Shown: positions 36,446-44,975 of the stretch, piece by piece
Numbering within the stretch: the first letter of the stretch is position 1
How the letters are laid out: every line of letters starts with the position of its first letter
Source of the DNA: JACCXM01 sp046328335
GTDB taxonomy: Bacteria > Chloroflexota > Chloroflexia > Thermomicrobiales > UBA6265
Assembly: GCA_046328335.1 (NCBI GenBank)
Contig: JAXLWU010000020.1
Coordinates: 1-64,000, forward strand
Reading direction: 5' to 3'
Length of the DNA stretch: 64,000 bases
The notes under the pieces: generated by a model
Databases searched by the model: none
Seen by the model: the letters and a program-made list of their open reading frames with translations, nothing else
Told to the model about the DNA's origin: nothing
Made by a program: the position numbers and the translations under genes

Positions 36446-36610
36446 GACGCTCGCGTCGCCCACGCTCCGAGTCGCCGAGTTTGAACGCTGGAAACCCGGT
36501 CAGGATGTCCTTCCTAACCGGGTGCCTAAATGGCGACCAGGACTGGGACCACCACTGGTCGCGGCAGGCGGACGCCGGGAGGCAGGACCACGAAATAGCG
36601 TGGGACGAGG

Positions 36611-37024
36611 TCAGCGCGGCTGGTGAGTCTGACCGTTCGCGCCCCGCCGCCGTTGCCAGACCGCGGCCAGTCCCGCGGCAGCACTGGCGAAGGCGAGGGC
36701 GGGCCAGGCGCCGGTGTGAGGTTCCGCCGCCGAGCCCTGGCCGGTGTTGGGCAGGCAGAGACCGCTCGGACAGTCGCAGACTCCCTCGAAACAGGTAAGA
36801 CCGCCGGTGCAGACGTTGCCGCAGGCGCCGCAGTTGTTGTTGTCGCAGCAGGTATCGACGCAGGTCCCGTTGCAGAGCCGCTGACCGGCGGCGCACGTCG
36901 TCTGCGCCGCGACGGGTTGGACCGTTTTCGCCAGCGGGAGCGCGGCCATCATCACGAGGAGCCGCCGCCGATTCACGTTGTTCGCGACGGAACGGGCGAT
37001 ATCGTCAAAGGTGCGAGGGTCCAT
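36611..37024 (-). CDS. Cys-rich exported protein with LPNTG sorting signal
   Basis: A 137 aa protein. The leader FDDIARSVANNVNRRRLLVM has the RR-hydrophobic pattern and ends near AAQ-42. The mature part contains twelve cysteines between 44 and 90 in EGF/stigma-like spacing (CNGTCVDTCCDNNNCGACGN). Then comes LPNTG (91-95), a hydrophobic stretch (about 106-123) and the basic tail WQRRRGANG, i.e. a sortase sorting signal. It should be cut at LPNT-G and attached to the cell envelope. ATG 37024 has AGGAGGACGAG, a near-perfect ribosome site; the frame extends to 37273 without one. No sortase lies in the window. Confidence 0.8.
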   Translation of the reverse strand: MDPRTFDDIARSVANNVNRRRLLVMMAALPLAKTVQPVAAQTTCAAGQRLCNGTCVDTCCDNNNCGACGNVCTGGLTCFEGVCDCPSGLCLPNTGQGSAAEPHTGAWPALAFASAAAGLAAVWQRRRGANGQTHQPR

Positions 37025-37490
37025 GCTCGTCCTCCTGGCAGCGTTCCTGGTCTCGTCGACCGCGAGTCTGAAATGCGGACACGCACAATTCGCGCCGAGT
37101 CCCGCGCAGACGCGGCGAATCAGTTCACGCCGCCGCTCATCATGATGCAAGCCAGGTGTTCCGATTGCCACCATGTGAGGTGTCATGCTGCACGGAACCG
37201 CCGATCGGGGGGCACGACCGCGGAACGGGAACTGGCGTGAAAATTGCAGCAATGGGTTTGGCGCACGAGCCATTGCATGTCAAATCGAAGCGCGATAGGC
37301 TACATGCTGTCCTCCAGCCATGGTGCTGGCCTCGGTTTAGAGGTCGGCGCGATCGACTCGATGAGGAGAGGAGGGAGGCCCTGGCGACAGAGACCGGGGA
37401 CGGCGCCTTCCCCTCGCTGGAAGTTGTGCGCGAGAGGACACGGGTTCCGAGTGACGGCGGATCGGTAGGACGGAAACGGAGGAACCGGCA
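37025..37490. other. Non-coding spacer with divergent promoters
   Basis: A 466 bp region between the divergent LPNTG protein and the ABC-transporter binding protein. I see no supportable gene. The last 30 bases carry the GGAGG ribosome site for the GTG start at 37491. Confidence 0.4.
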
Positions 37491-39140
37491 GTGAGCAGCA
37501 GAACCGTGGACGAACGCATGCGGGCGCTGGAGGCGCGGGGTATCGATCGTCGCCAGATTTTACGGCTCCTGGGAGCGGGGGCCGGAGCGGCGGCGCTCAC
37601 CGGCATGCCGGTGATGTCCGGCCGTGGGGGCACCGCCGTGTTCGCGCAGGATGCCGCGCCCGGCGGCACCCTGACCTATGCCCGGGATGGCGACGCCGAC
37701 TCGCTCGATCCCCACAAGACGACGACGACCCTCTCCTGGCAGGTGCAGGGTCAGATTTACGAGACGCTGACCGCATTCGACGCCGATGGCAACATCGTGC
37801 CCAACCTCGCCAAGAGTTGGGAGATTTCCGACGACGGCCTGACCTACACCTTCCACCTCCAGGAAGGGGTTACCTTCCACGATGGGACACCGCTCAACGC
37901 GGAGGCGGTGAAGTTCACCTTCGACCGCTTCATGGCGGAGGAGACCGCCAATCCTTCCAAGGCGAGCATCGGTCCGTTGACCGGGACCGAAGCGGTCGAT
38001 GACCTGACGGTGACGATGACATTCGAGTCCCCGTTTGCGCCGCTGTTGAGTTTCCTCACCGATCCCTTTGCCGGCATCGTCTCCCCGGCCGGGGTGAAAG
38101 CCGCCGGTGACGATTTCGGCAACAAGCCGGTCGGCAGCGGTCCTTTCATGTTCAAGGAGTGGGTCAAGGGCGACCGCATCGTGCTCGACCGCTTCCCCGA
38201 TTACAAGGGGTTCCACCCCATGTATCAGCACGAGGGGCCCGCCTATCTCGATCAGGTGATCTATCGCACCATGCCCGAGGAGCAGGCCCGGCTGGCCGCG
38301 CTGGAGACGGGCGAAGTCAACATGGCGGAGCCGCCGCTGGAGGAAGTCGCGCGGTTGCAAGGCGATGCCAGTTACACGGTCTATGTCGCCCCGAATACCG
38401 GTCAGTTGGTCTTCTTCGAGTTTGCCGTGCACCGCGCGCCATTCGATGATGCGCGGGTGCGGCAGGCCGTCGGATACGGCGTCGATACCGCGGCATTGGT
38501 CTCGATCGGGCTCAACGATCTCGTTCAGGCCACGCAGTGTACGGTCGGCCCCGGCATCCTTGGCGGCGATTCCGAGGTCTGCAAGACCTCCGGGTTCTCG
38601 CACGATCCCGAGAAGGCGAAGAGCCTCCTGGCGGAAGCCGGCTACGGCGATGCGCCGCTGGAAGTGACCCTCGCCACCTGGACCGGGGGCAACCGTGAGG
38701 ACGTGGCGCAACTGATCCAGAACCAACTCAATCAGGCCGGGTTCAACGTCAAACTGGAGACCATGGACATTGGCTCGCTCAATGCCCGGGTGAAGGCGGA
38801 GAACAACACAAACGAGGGTGGCGGCTTCTTCGACATGATGGGCTGGGCGTGGTTCGACCCGGACATCCTCTACGCCCTCTTCCACTCGCCCGGTTGGGTC
38901 GATGGATTCAGCAGTCCGGAACTGGACGCCATGCTCGAAGAGCAGCGGCAGACCACCGACCGCGACGCGCGCCTGGCGAAGATCGACGAGATCCAGAAGT
39001 ACATCCTGGAAAACGCGGCGATGGTTCCACTCTACTCACCGGGGTGGAACTGGATTCTCGCCTCGCCCGCCTCGGTCAAGGGGTTCCAGTTCGCGCCCTT
39101 CAACCGGGCGTTGCTCTACGACGTCTCGATCGAGGGGTAA
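37491..39140 (+). CDS. ABC transporter substrate-binding protein, family 5 (peptide/nickel type), operon 1
   Basis: A 549 aa extracytoplasmic binding protein. The leader ends DRRQILRLLGAGAGAAALTG and is cleaved near VFAQ, with mature start DAAPGGTLTYARDGDADSLD. Family-5 motifs include LAKSWEISDDGLTYTFHLQE then GVTFHDGTPLNAEAVKFTF, GSGPFMFKEW and VPLYSPGWNWILAS close to the end. GTG 37491 is preceded by GGAGG. It delivers its ligand to the permeases encoded just downstream; the ligand is probably an oligopeptide, but nickel or a sugar is possible in this family. The ATPase genes are not in the window. Confidence 0.92.
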   Translation: MSSRTVDERMRALEARGIDRRQILRLLGAGAGAAALTGMPVMSGRGGTAVFAQDAAPGGTLTYARDGDADSLDPHKTTTTLSWQVQGQIYETLTAFDADGNIVPNLAKSWEISDDGLTYTFHLQEGVTFHDGTPLNAEAVKFTFDRFMAEETANPSKASIGPLTGTEAVDDLTVTMTFESPFAPLLSFLTDPFAGIVSPAGVKAAGDDFGNKPVGSGPFMFKEWVKGDRIVLDRFPDYKGFHPMYQHEGPAYLDQVIYRTMPEEQARLAALETGEVNMAEPPLEEVARLQGDASYTVYVAPNTGQLVFFEFAVHRAPFDDARVRQAVGYGVDTAALVSIGLNDLVQATQCTVGPGILGGDSEVCKTSGFSHDPEKAKSLLAEAGYGDAPLEVTLATWTGGNREDVAQLIQNQLNQAGFNVKLETMDIGSLNARVKAENNTNEGGGFFDMMGWAWFDPDILYALFHSPGWVDGFSSPELDAMLEEQRQTTDRDARLAKIDEIQKYILENAAMVPLYSPGWNWILASPASVKGFQFAPFNRALLYDVSIEG

Positions 39141-39160
39141 AGCCCCGCTCCGCATATCGG

Positions 39161-39244
39161 TGTCGTTCCGAGGAACGAGGAATCTCGTCGTTTGGTTGCA
39201 TGTGGACGAATAACGACGAGATCCCTCGTGCCTCGGGATGACAC
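39161..39244. repeat. Dispersed palindrome, copy D, between binding protein and permease genes
   Basis: The left arm reads GTCGTTCCGAGGAACGAGGA then ATCTCGTCG; the right arm reads CGACGAGATCCCTCGTGCCT then CGGGATGACA. It lies 21 bp after the binding-protein stop and 37 bp before the permease start. It could protect the upstream mRNA from 3' exonucleases or reduce permease expression, as REP sequences do between malE and malF in E. coli. Confidence 0.88.
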
Positions 39245-39280
39245 ATCGTTGTCCTGGGATTCTGGAGAGCGAGAGCACCG

Positions 39281-40207
39281 TTGGGCGTCTATATCACCCG
39301 CCGCATCCTGAGTGGACTCTTCACCCTCTGGGTGGTAACAGTGGCGGTGAGTCTGCTGATTCACCTGGTCCCCGGCGATCCGGTGCGGATCATGTACGCG
39401 CAGTCGCAATCGACTGGGCCGGAGCAGATCGAAGCGAAGCGGCATGAACTCGGGCTCGACCGCCCGATCTACGTTCAGTACTTCACCTACATGAACAATG
39501 TGCTGCATGGCGATCTCGGCAAGACGATTCGCGGCGAACAACCGGTGCTGACGTTGCTCATGCTGCGGCTGCCGAACACGATCCTGCTCACCGCCGCCAG
39601 CCTGCTGGTCGCCATCGTCATCGGCGGTACGCTCGGCTTCTTCTCCGCCTATTTCCGGGGGAGTTGGTTCGACACCGCCGGGATGGGGCTGGCGATCGCC
39701 GGGATTGCAATGCCGAGTTTCTGGCTCGGTCTGCTCCTGATGTTCTTCTTCTCGGTGCAGTTGGGGTGGTTTCCGGTGGGGGGCACCGGGTTCGCCAGTC
39801 TGGTCCTCCCCGCGCTGACCCTCGGGCTGGTCAGCGCGGCGGTGCTGGCGCGGCTGACCCGCTCCAGCATGCTCGACGTGCTCGCCCAGGATTACATGCG
39901 CACGGCGCGGGCGAAAGGACTGAGCGAATCGGTCGTGCTGGCGCGACACGCCCTCAAGAACAGCCTCATCCCGATTATCACCCTGCTTGGATTGCAGGTC
40001 GCCTACATGCTCGGCGGGGCGGTGGTGGTGGAGAACGTCTTCGCCTGGAATGGCGTCGGCCGCCTCGCGGTGCAGGCGATTCTGCAACGGGACTTTCCCC
40101 TGATCCAGGGGTTCGTGCTCCTCTTCGCGGTGATCGTGATTGGCGTGTCGCTGCTGGTCGATATCCTCTACGCGGTGGTCGATCCGCGTATCCGCTACGA
40201 GGCCTAA
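39281..40207 (+). CDS. ABC transporter permease, DppB/OppB type, operon 1
   Basis: A 308 aa inner-membrane permease with six helices. It begins VYITRRILSGLFTLWVVTVA and has ESIVALARLTR-type loops; the EAA-like cytoplasmic loop is DYMRTARAKGLSESVVLARH with ALKNSLIPIITLLGLQVAYM after it. This loop contacts the ATPase. A TTG start at 39281 is used, with GGAGAGCGAGAG before it. Copy D of the dispersed palindrome lies directly upstream. The partner permease follows three bases after the stop. Confidence 0.93.
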   Translation: MGVYITRRILSGLFTLWVVTVAVSLLIHLVPGDPVRIMYAQSQSTGPEQIEAKRHELGLDRPIYVQYFTYMNNVLHGDLGKTIRGEQPVLTLLMLRLPNTILLTAASLLVAIVIGGTLGFFSAYFRGSWFDTAGMGLAIAGIAMPSFWLGLLLMFFFSVQLGWFPVGGTGFASLVLPALTLGLVSAAVLARLTRSSMLDVLAQDYMRTARAKGLSESVVLARHALKNSLIPIITLLGLQVAYMLGGAVVVENVFAWNGVGRLAVQAILQRDFPLIQGFVLLFAVIVIGVSLLVDILYAVVDPRIRYEA

Positions 40208-40210
40208 CCG

Positions 40211-41119
40211 GTGCCCGCTACCACTACCGCGAGCATCCCCGGTCAGATCGCGCTCGATGACGCCCGGGCGTCCAGCGGCGAGTTGGCGCGCGTCTGGCGC
40301 GCGCTGCGGCGCAACCGGGGGGCGATGATCGGTCTCGGCATCACCCTGCTCCTGGTCGTGGTTGCCATCCTCGCGCCCCGCATCAGCCCGTTCGACCCGA
40401 CGATGATGGGGGCTGGCGGATCACTCGAACCACCGTCCCTGGCGCACCCGTTCGGCACCGACAAATTTGGCCGCGATCTCTTCAGCCGGGTCGTCGCCGG
40501 TAGCCGGCTCACCCTGTTCATCGGGGCGCTGGCGGTCGCCATTTCCTGTTCCATTGGCTCGCTGCTGGGTCTGATCTCCGGCTACAGCGGCGGCAAGATC
40601 GACAGCGTGATCATGCGCGCGGTCGATGTCATGTTCAGTTTCCCTGACATCCTGATCGCCCTCTCGGTGGTGGCCCTGCTCGGTCCGAGTCTGCGCAACG
40701 CGGTGATCGCGGTCGGCATCAGCGCCATCCCGTGGTACGCCCGGGTGGTGCGCGGCGCGGTGATGGTCGAACGCCAGAAGCAGTATTTCGAGGCGGCAGA
40801 GGCGATGGGCGCGAGCAGCCAGCGGCTGGTGCTGCGGCACATCCTGCCCAATGCCCTGCCGCCGATCCTGGTGCTGGCGACGCTCGGGTTCTCGACCGCC
40901 GTGCTTTCCGCCGCCGCGCTCTCCTTCCTCGGACTCGGCGCGCAGCCGCCCGATCCGGAATGGGGCCTGGAACTGGCGCTTGGCCGCGACCTGATGCGCA
41001 AAGCGTGGTGGATCATGACCTTTCCCGGGATCGCCATCGCGGTCAGCGTGCTCGGCTTCAACCTGTTGGGGGATGGGCTGCGTGAGGCGCTCGATCCGCG
41101 GCAGCGGCGGGTATCGTGA
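40211..41119 (+). CDS. ABC transporter permease, DppC/OppC type, operon 1
   Basis: A 302 aa second permease. The N-terminal Oppc_N region with one helix (GAMIGLGITLLLVVVAILAP) precedes HPFGTDKFGRDLFSRVVAGSR, the hallmark of DppC. Five further helices follow, with the EAA loop YFEAAEAMGASSQRLVLRHI (ATPase contact) and the closing LGFNLLGDGLREALDP. It starts with GTG 40211, three bases after the DppB stop. Together they form a heterodimer pore; the ATPases must come from elsewhere. Confidence 0.93.
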   Translation: MPATTTASIPGQIALDDARASSGELARVWRALRRNRGAMIGLGITLLLVVVAILAPRISPFDPTMMGAGGSLEPPSLAHPFGTDKFGRDLFSRVVAGSRLTLFIGALAVAISCSIGSLLGLISGYSGGKIDSVIMRAVDVMFSFPDILIALSVVALLGPSLRNAVIAVGISAIPWYARVVRGAVMVERQKQYFEAAEAMGASSQRLVLRHILPNALPPILVLATLGFSTAVLSAAALSFLGLGAQPPDPEWGLELALGRDLMRKAWWIMTFPGIAIAVSVLGFNLLGDGLREALDPRQRRVS

Positions 41120-41222
41120 GGGGGTGCCGCTGCGCTCAGGGGGTGTCGCTGCGCTCAGGGAGCGTCAGCCGCGTTGCGGCTTCAGGGGGGAAGGGGGAAT
41201 GGGGGACAGGGGGAATGGGGGG
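41120..41222 (+). repeat. G-rich imperfect tandem repeat
   Basis: About 100 bp with three degenerate copies of a unit containing CGCTGCGCTCAGGGGG, followed by runs of GGGGGAAGGGGGAATGGGGGACAGGGGGAATGGGGGGATGG split over short A/T interruptions. The run of G-tracts could fold into a G-quadruplex in DNA or mRNA just before the beta-lactamase-fold gene. Confidence 0.6.
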
Positions 41223-41234
41223 ATGGAGGCGACG

Positions 41235-42083
41235 ATGAAGGGTGAGGCGGGAAGCAGTACGGCGCTGGAAGCGGCGATTGCGCGGGAGGCGGCGGAGTTC
41301 CCCGGCGATTTCGGGATGTTCGCCACCAATCTGGCGACCGGGGAGAGCGTCGGATTCCGGCCGGACGCGGTGATGCCGACGGCGAGCACGATCAAGGTCT
41401 GCGTGCTGTGCGAACTCTACCGGCAGGTGGGCGAGGGGACGGCCGATCTCGCCGAGCGGCGCGAGGTCACGCCGGAGGACTGGTGGGGCGGGTCCGGCGT
41501 GCTCAAGGAGTTCGCGCCGGGATTGCGGCCGACGGTGCTCGATCTGGCGCGGATGATGATCGTCGTCAGCGACAACGTTGCTACCGGCATGCTGGTCCGG
41601 TTGCTCGGCAAGGACCGCGTCAATGCCACCATGCGGGAGTGGGGCCTGCCCGAAACCGAACTGATCTGGAAGGCTGCGCCCGGCGGTTCGATCCGCGACT
41701 ACGCGGTCAGTACCCCCCGCGAGTTGGCCCGCCTGATGGCGTTGATCGCCAGTGACGCGGTGCTCACGCCGGACGCGTGCGCCGCGATCCGCGATCATCT
41801 TTCCCGCCAGCAGTATCTCGACCAGATTCCGCGCTATCTGCCGTTCAATCCCTATGCCAGTTACTTCGGGGAGACGCTGCCGGTTTCGGTGATGAACAAG
41901 ACGGGGTTCTACACCGGCGTCCGGGTCGACGCCGCGATCGTCACCGCGGGCGACGTGACCTTCACCATCGCCACCATGACCGAGGGCCACCCCGACCCGC
42001 TCTTCCAACCCGAGCACGCCGGCATGGTGCTCAACGGGCGCGTGGCGAAGTTGGTCTACGACGTGTGGTGCGAAGAGGCCTGA
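41235..42083 (+). CDS. Class A beta-lactamase-fold serine hydrolase
   Basis: A 282 aa protein of the penicillin-binding/class A beta-lactamase family. All three core motifs are present: S-T-I-K (Ser51, Lys54 in MPTASTIKVCVLC), S-D-N (112-114, VSDNVATGML) and K-T-G (222-224, NKTGFYTGVR). There is no signal peptide before the domain, so either it is cytoplasmic or the start is wrong. ATG 41235 has GGAGG upstream; the longer frame from 41073 runs through the G-rich repeat. It ends the peptide-transport operon, which suggests a peptidase or esterase acting on imported peptides or muropeptides, though beta-lactamase activity is also possible. Confidence 0.85.
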   Translation: MKGEAGSSTALEAAIAREAAEFPGDFGMFATNLATGESVGFRPDAVMPTASTIKVCVLCELYRQVGEGTADLAERREVTPEDWWGGSGVLKEFAPGLRPTVLDLARMMIVVSDNVATGMLVRLLGKDRVNATMREWGLPETELIWKAAPGGSIRDYAVSTPRELARLMALIASDAVLTPDACAAIRDHLSRQQYLDQIPRYLPFNPYASYFGETLPVSVMNKTGFYTGVRVDAAIVTAGDVTFTIATMTEGHPDPLFQPEHAGMVLNGRVAKLVYDVWCEEA

Positions 42084-42259
42084 TTCGAATTTCCTGGCAT
42101 CGTCACAGTGCGCCAGGGTCCATGCGATCCGATCGAGGCGAGGCGGTGTCACGTTGCTTGTGAGGATTGTGGTCTCGACCCATCATCGGCATTGACATTC
42201 CAAGGCCGGAATCTGTATTAGGCGGGATGTGCCGATGACAACTCCCGAGGATCGGATGC

Positions 42260-43081
42260 ATGGCCCTCTATGACACCATCGGCGGCACTTATGCCCGGTT
42301 CCGGCGCCCAGATCCCCGTATCGCGGCGATCGTCGCGGAGGCGCTCGGCGATGCCGACAGTGTGGTGAATATCGGTGCGGGGACCGGGGGGTACGAACCG
42401 AGTGACCGCGTGGTGATCGCGGTCGAGCCGTCCGCGGTGATGATCCGGCAGCGCCCAGTCGGAGCCGCGCCCTGCCTGCAGGGATCGGCCGCGGCACTGC
42501 CGCTGGAGACGGCCTCGGTCGATGCCGCAATGGCGGTACTCAGTGCCCACCACTGGCCCGACCTGGAGCAGGGGTTCCGGGAGATGGCGCGGGTGGCGCG
42601 GAAGCGCGCCGTGTTACTGACTTGGGTGCCCGATGCCGATCCGTTCTGGCTGACCGAAGATTATTTCCCCGAAATTGTCGCGCACGATCGCACGATCTTT
42701 CCCAATAGCGTCGAGCTCGGCGCGATGCTGGAGCGCATCATCGGGCCGGTGCAGATGACGCCCGTTCCCGTGCCGCACGATTGCCTCGACGGGTTCCTCT
42801 GCTCCTACTGGCGGCGGCCGGACGCCTATCTCGACGCCGAAGTGCGCAGCGCCATGTCCAGTTTCGCGCGGATCGACGCGACACCAGGTCTGACTCAGTT
42901 GGGCGAAGACCTCGAAAGTGGCCGCTGGGTCGACCGGAACGGTCATCTCCTGAATCTGGATGCGCTGGATGTCGGCTACCGCATCGTGCGCAGTGAGATC
43001 GCGCGGGACAAGCTAGGTTCTCGCCTCGGCCTTCGCGGCCCGATACATCCGGATGATCCCGAAGACAACGAGCGCGGCTGA
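42260..43081 (+). CDS. SAM-dependent class I methyltransferase
   Basis: A 273 aa methyltransferase. The Rossmann motif I is VVNIGAGTGGYEPSDRVVIA (about 36-56), motif II AVEPSAVMI carries the acidic residue that holds the SAM ribose, and motif IV is DAAMAVLSAHHWPDLEQGFR. YDTIGGTYARFRRPDPRI at the N-terminus is typical of the UbiE-like Methyltransf_11 group. The last 15-20 residues look less conserved, and a short opposite-strand ORF begins to overlap there. The substrate is not apparent. Confidence 0.9.
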   Translation: MALYDTIGGTYARFRRPDPRIAAIVAEALGDADSVVNIGAGTGGYEPSDRVVIAVEPSAVMIRQRPVGAAPCLQGSAAALPLETASVDAAMAVLSAHHWPDLEQGFREMARVARKRAVLLTWVPDADPFWLTEDYFPEIVAHDRTIFPNSVELGAMLERIIGPVQMTPVPVPHDCLDGFLCSYWRRPDAYLDAEVRSAMSSFARIDATPGLTQLGEDLESGRWVDRNGHLLNLDALDVGYRIVRSEIARDKLGSRLGLRGPIHPDDPEDNERG

Positions 43082-43174
43082 CCCGAAGGTGAGCGCACTG
43101 CTCGCGATCGTGAAGGTCCCATGAACTTCCGCAGTTTGCCACAGCCTCAATTGCGACGCTGCGATTGTGCGCAT
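43013..43174 (-). CDS. Possible small membrane protein
   Basis: A 53 aa ORF with one convincing hydrophobic helix (IASSALTFGSAALVVFGIIR) and a basic tail MYRAAKAEART, starting at ATG 43174. It overlaps the 3' end of the methyltransferase by 69 bp on the opposite strand. I do not recognise it; it may be a chance ORF. Confidence 0.28.
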   Translation of the reverse strand: MRTIAASQLRLWQTAEVHGTFTIASSALTFGSAALVVFGIIRMYRAAKAEART

Positions 43175-43332
43175 GATCAACGCCTCGAGAATCGCACCGG
43201 AGACAGCGATGCGCGAATGCGGCGCGCGGTCAGCGTGCGGCGGCAAGACAGGAGGTCATGAACCGTGTTGACCTGGCGCCTGAATGGGCGCCGACGCCAC
43301 CCGGTGGGCTGCTGGAGCGGGGTGCCCAAGGG

Positions 43333-43420
43333 GTGTCATTCCGAGCCGCCGCGAGGCATCTCGGTCGTCGGTCTGCTGCCGACGAACGCCGAGGTCCCTC
43401 GTTCCTCGGGACGACACACA
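43333..43420. repeat. Dispersed palindrome, copy E (GTCATTCCGAG subfamily)
   Basis: The left arm reads GTGTCATTCCGAGCCGCCGC then GAGGCATCTCGG; the right arm reads CGCCGAGGTCCCTCGTTCCT then CGGGACGACAC. It lies in the spacer after the methyltransferase (43082-43631), which holds this, the terminator at 43570 and no other supportable feature. Confidence 0.85.
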
Positions 43421-43569
43421 GTCTGCACCCCGCTGTAGGTCACAGGTACTTGGCCTCAGGCAGCTCTTCGCGGACCCGCAATTCCGGCGGTTGGCGACGC
43501 TCAAGAGACAGGCGAGCAGAATGCCGGCAGGGGGATCGAGCGTGGCTATCCCGGTTGCACCGAAATACA

Positions 43570-43604
43570 ACAGGCGCCGGAGAGACCCTCTCTCCGGCGC
43601 CTGT
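43570..43604 (-). terminator. Hairpin terminator of the minus-strand cupin gene
   Basis: A perfect 15-bp stem (ACAGGCGCCGGAGAG and its complement) with a 5-base loop. Read on the minus strand, it lies 27 bp after the cupin stop and is followed by TTGTATTTCGG, a modest T-rich stretch. Confidence 0.75.
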
Positions 43605-43631
43605 CGGTCACTCACGCCAACTGACCATCGC

Positions 43632-44207
43632 CTAACTGGATGGCGTCGCCTCCGGGGTCGCCACGCCCATCATCCCGGCGGGATCGGTCAGGATGAGGAG
43701 CGCGGTGGCCGGTTCCTGCCCGGTGTTGCGGACCTCACCGGCGATGTTGCCGGGAATGTAACTGACGTCGCCCGCCTGAAGTGTCGCCTCCTGTCCCGGC
43801 GCCACCTGCTCCATCACCGCGGACAGATCCGGTTCACCCGCTGTAGGACTGGCCATCGCCTGCTGCATGGCAGCGCCGCGGGAGATCAACCAGCCCTGGC
43901 CCTCGACCTGCATGGTCAGCGTCCCCGCTTCCATGATCACCAGCGCGCCTTCGGGATCGTTCACATCGAGGGGGAAGCCCGCGCCCGGGGCAAATTCCGC
44001 GCGCGCTACAGTCAGATTGGTGGCGCCGGGCAGCAGCACGCCGGGCGCCAGGCCAAGGGGCGTGAAGGCGACCCCTTCCGGGGCCATCATCTCCCCTGAC
44101 GAAGGCGTTGCCTCCTGGGCGCGGGTTACCGCACCGGAGCCGCCCATGACCGCCAGACCGAGTGCGAGTACGACCAGGATCGCGAACCGTCGACCACGTT
44201 GCCACAT
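43632..44207 (-). CDS. Secreted cupin-domain protein
   Basis: A 191 aa exported protein with signal peptide (RRFAILVVLALGLAVMGGSG, cleavage near VTRAQ) and mature start EATPSSGEMMAPE. A cupin barrel follows: TNLTVARAEFAPGAGFPLDV, NDPEGALVIMEAGTLTMQVE, VEGQGWLISRG and QAGDVSYIPGNIAGEVRNTG. No metal-binding histidine triad is obvious. Domain order and ends (MGVATPEATPSS) match the protein at 8555-9106, so the two are paralogous in plan. GGAAGGACA precedes ATG 44207. A hairpin terminator lies just downstream. Confidence 0.75.
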   Translation of the reverse strand: MWQRGRRFAILVVLALGLAVMGGSGAVTRAQEATPSSGEMMAPEGVAFTPLGLAPGVLLPGATNLTVARAEFAPGAGFPLDVNDPEGALVIMEAGTLTMQVEGQGWLISRGAAMQQAMASPTAGEPDLSAVMEQVAPGQEATLQAGDVSYIPGNIAGEVRNTGQEPATALLILTDPAGMMGVATPEATPSS

Positions 44208-44335
44208 GTGGGTGTCCTTCCTCTCACGGCTGGTCGGCGCCCTGCCGGCCCGAGTTGGCACGCATGCATATTCCGCGCCTGCCCGGTGTCACGCCACCCG
44301 TGGTCTCGCGACACAGGGCACGGCCGCGCAATCGC

Positions 44336-44818
44336 TCAGATCTTGCACTTGCGCCGGCAGAAACCAAAGTTCGGGCTTCCACAACACTGCGAGGCATTGA
44401 CACAGACTTCTCCCGCCACGCAATCGCTGCTCTGTTCGCATTCACTGGCATCAGGACACGTCTGGTCCGGATCGTCGATGCGTGCGGCGCAGGCGAACCC
44501 GCCTTCGACCAGCGCGGAGCAGGTACATCCATCCTGCAGATCACCGCAGATCAGGACGGCATGGGAGGTATCCAGACACTGCGAGTTGCGGGTGTTGCAG
44601 ACGAGAACGCATTTCCCGTTCTTGCAGTCAAGACCATCCTTGGCGCACTCTCGCTTCGCCTTCTTGTCGCATTTCTTCTTCTTTGCCGCGGTCTGTTCCG
44701 CGGTCGCGCCGCCCACCCCGAGTGCCACCACGGCACCCACGGCACGGCGCAGGAGCGCGCGGCGGCCGGAGTGGGCCCCGATCACGCGCGTCCATCCATC
44801 AAACTGTGAGGCATCCAT
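44336..44818 (-). CDS. Cys-rich protein with RR-type leader
   Basis: A 160 aa protein I cannot assign to a named family. The leader FDGWTRVIGAHSGRRALLRR followed by AVGAVVALGVGGATAEQ fits a Tat-type export signal and matches other proteins here. The mature part starts with a very basic patch (KKKKCDKKAKREC) and carries about eighteen cysteines, in pairs such as CKNGKCVLVC, CEQSSDCVAGEVC and CCGSPNFGFCRRKC. They could form many disulfides outside the cell or bind metal. AAAGGACC precedes ATG 44818; the frame extends to 44953 without a better site. Confidence 0.72.
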   Translation of the reverse strand: MDASQFDGWTRVIGAHSGRRALLRRAVGAVVALGVGGATAEQTAAKKKKCDKKAKRECAKDGLDCKNGKCVLVCNTRNSQCLDTSHAVLICGDLQDGCTCSALVEGGFACAARIDDPDQTCPDASECEQSSDCVAGEVCVNASQCCGSPNFGFCRRKCKI

Positions 44819-44975
44819 AACCGCGGTCCTTTCTGCTTGGGCAAGATGAGGCCAGAGCTTCTCTTCGGAAGAGCATAAGGCGCGGTGAGCGCCGTGGCTA
44901 TGGTGAGAATTACGTATTTCAGATCTGTCGGCAGGGGACGTCTCGTGCACCACGGCGGCCCGCGCTCTCGCGTCG

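Noticed and set aside
37560..38885. A 441-codon minus-strand frame opposite the binding-protein gene of operon 1
   Set aside because: No recognisable domain; the plus-strand gene has leader, family motifs and a ribosome site.
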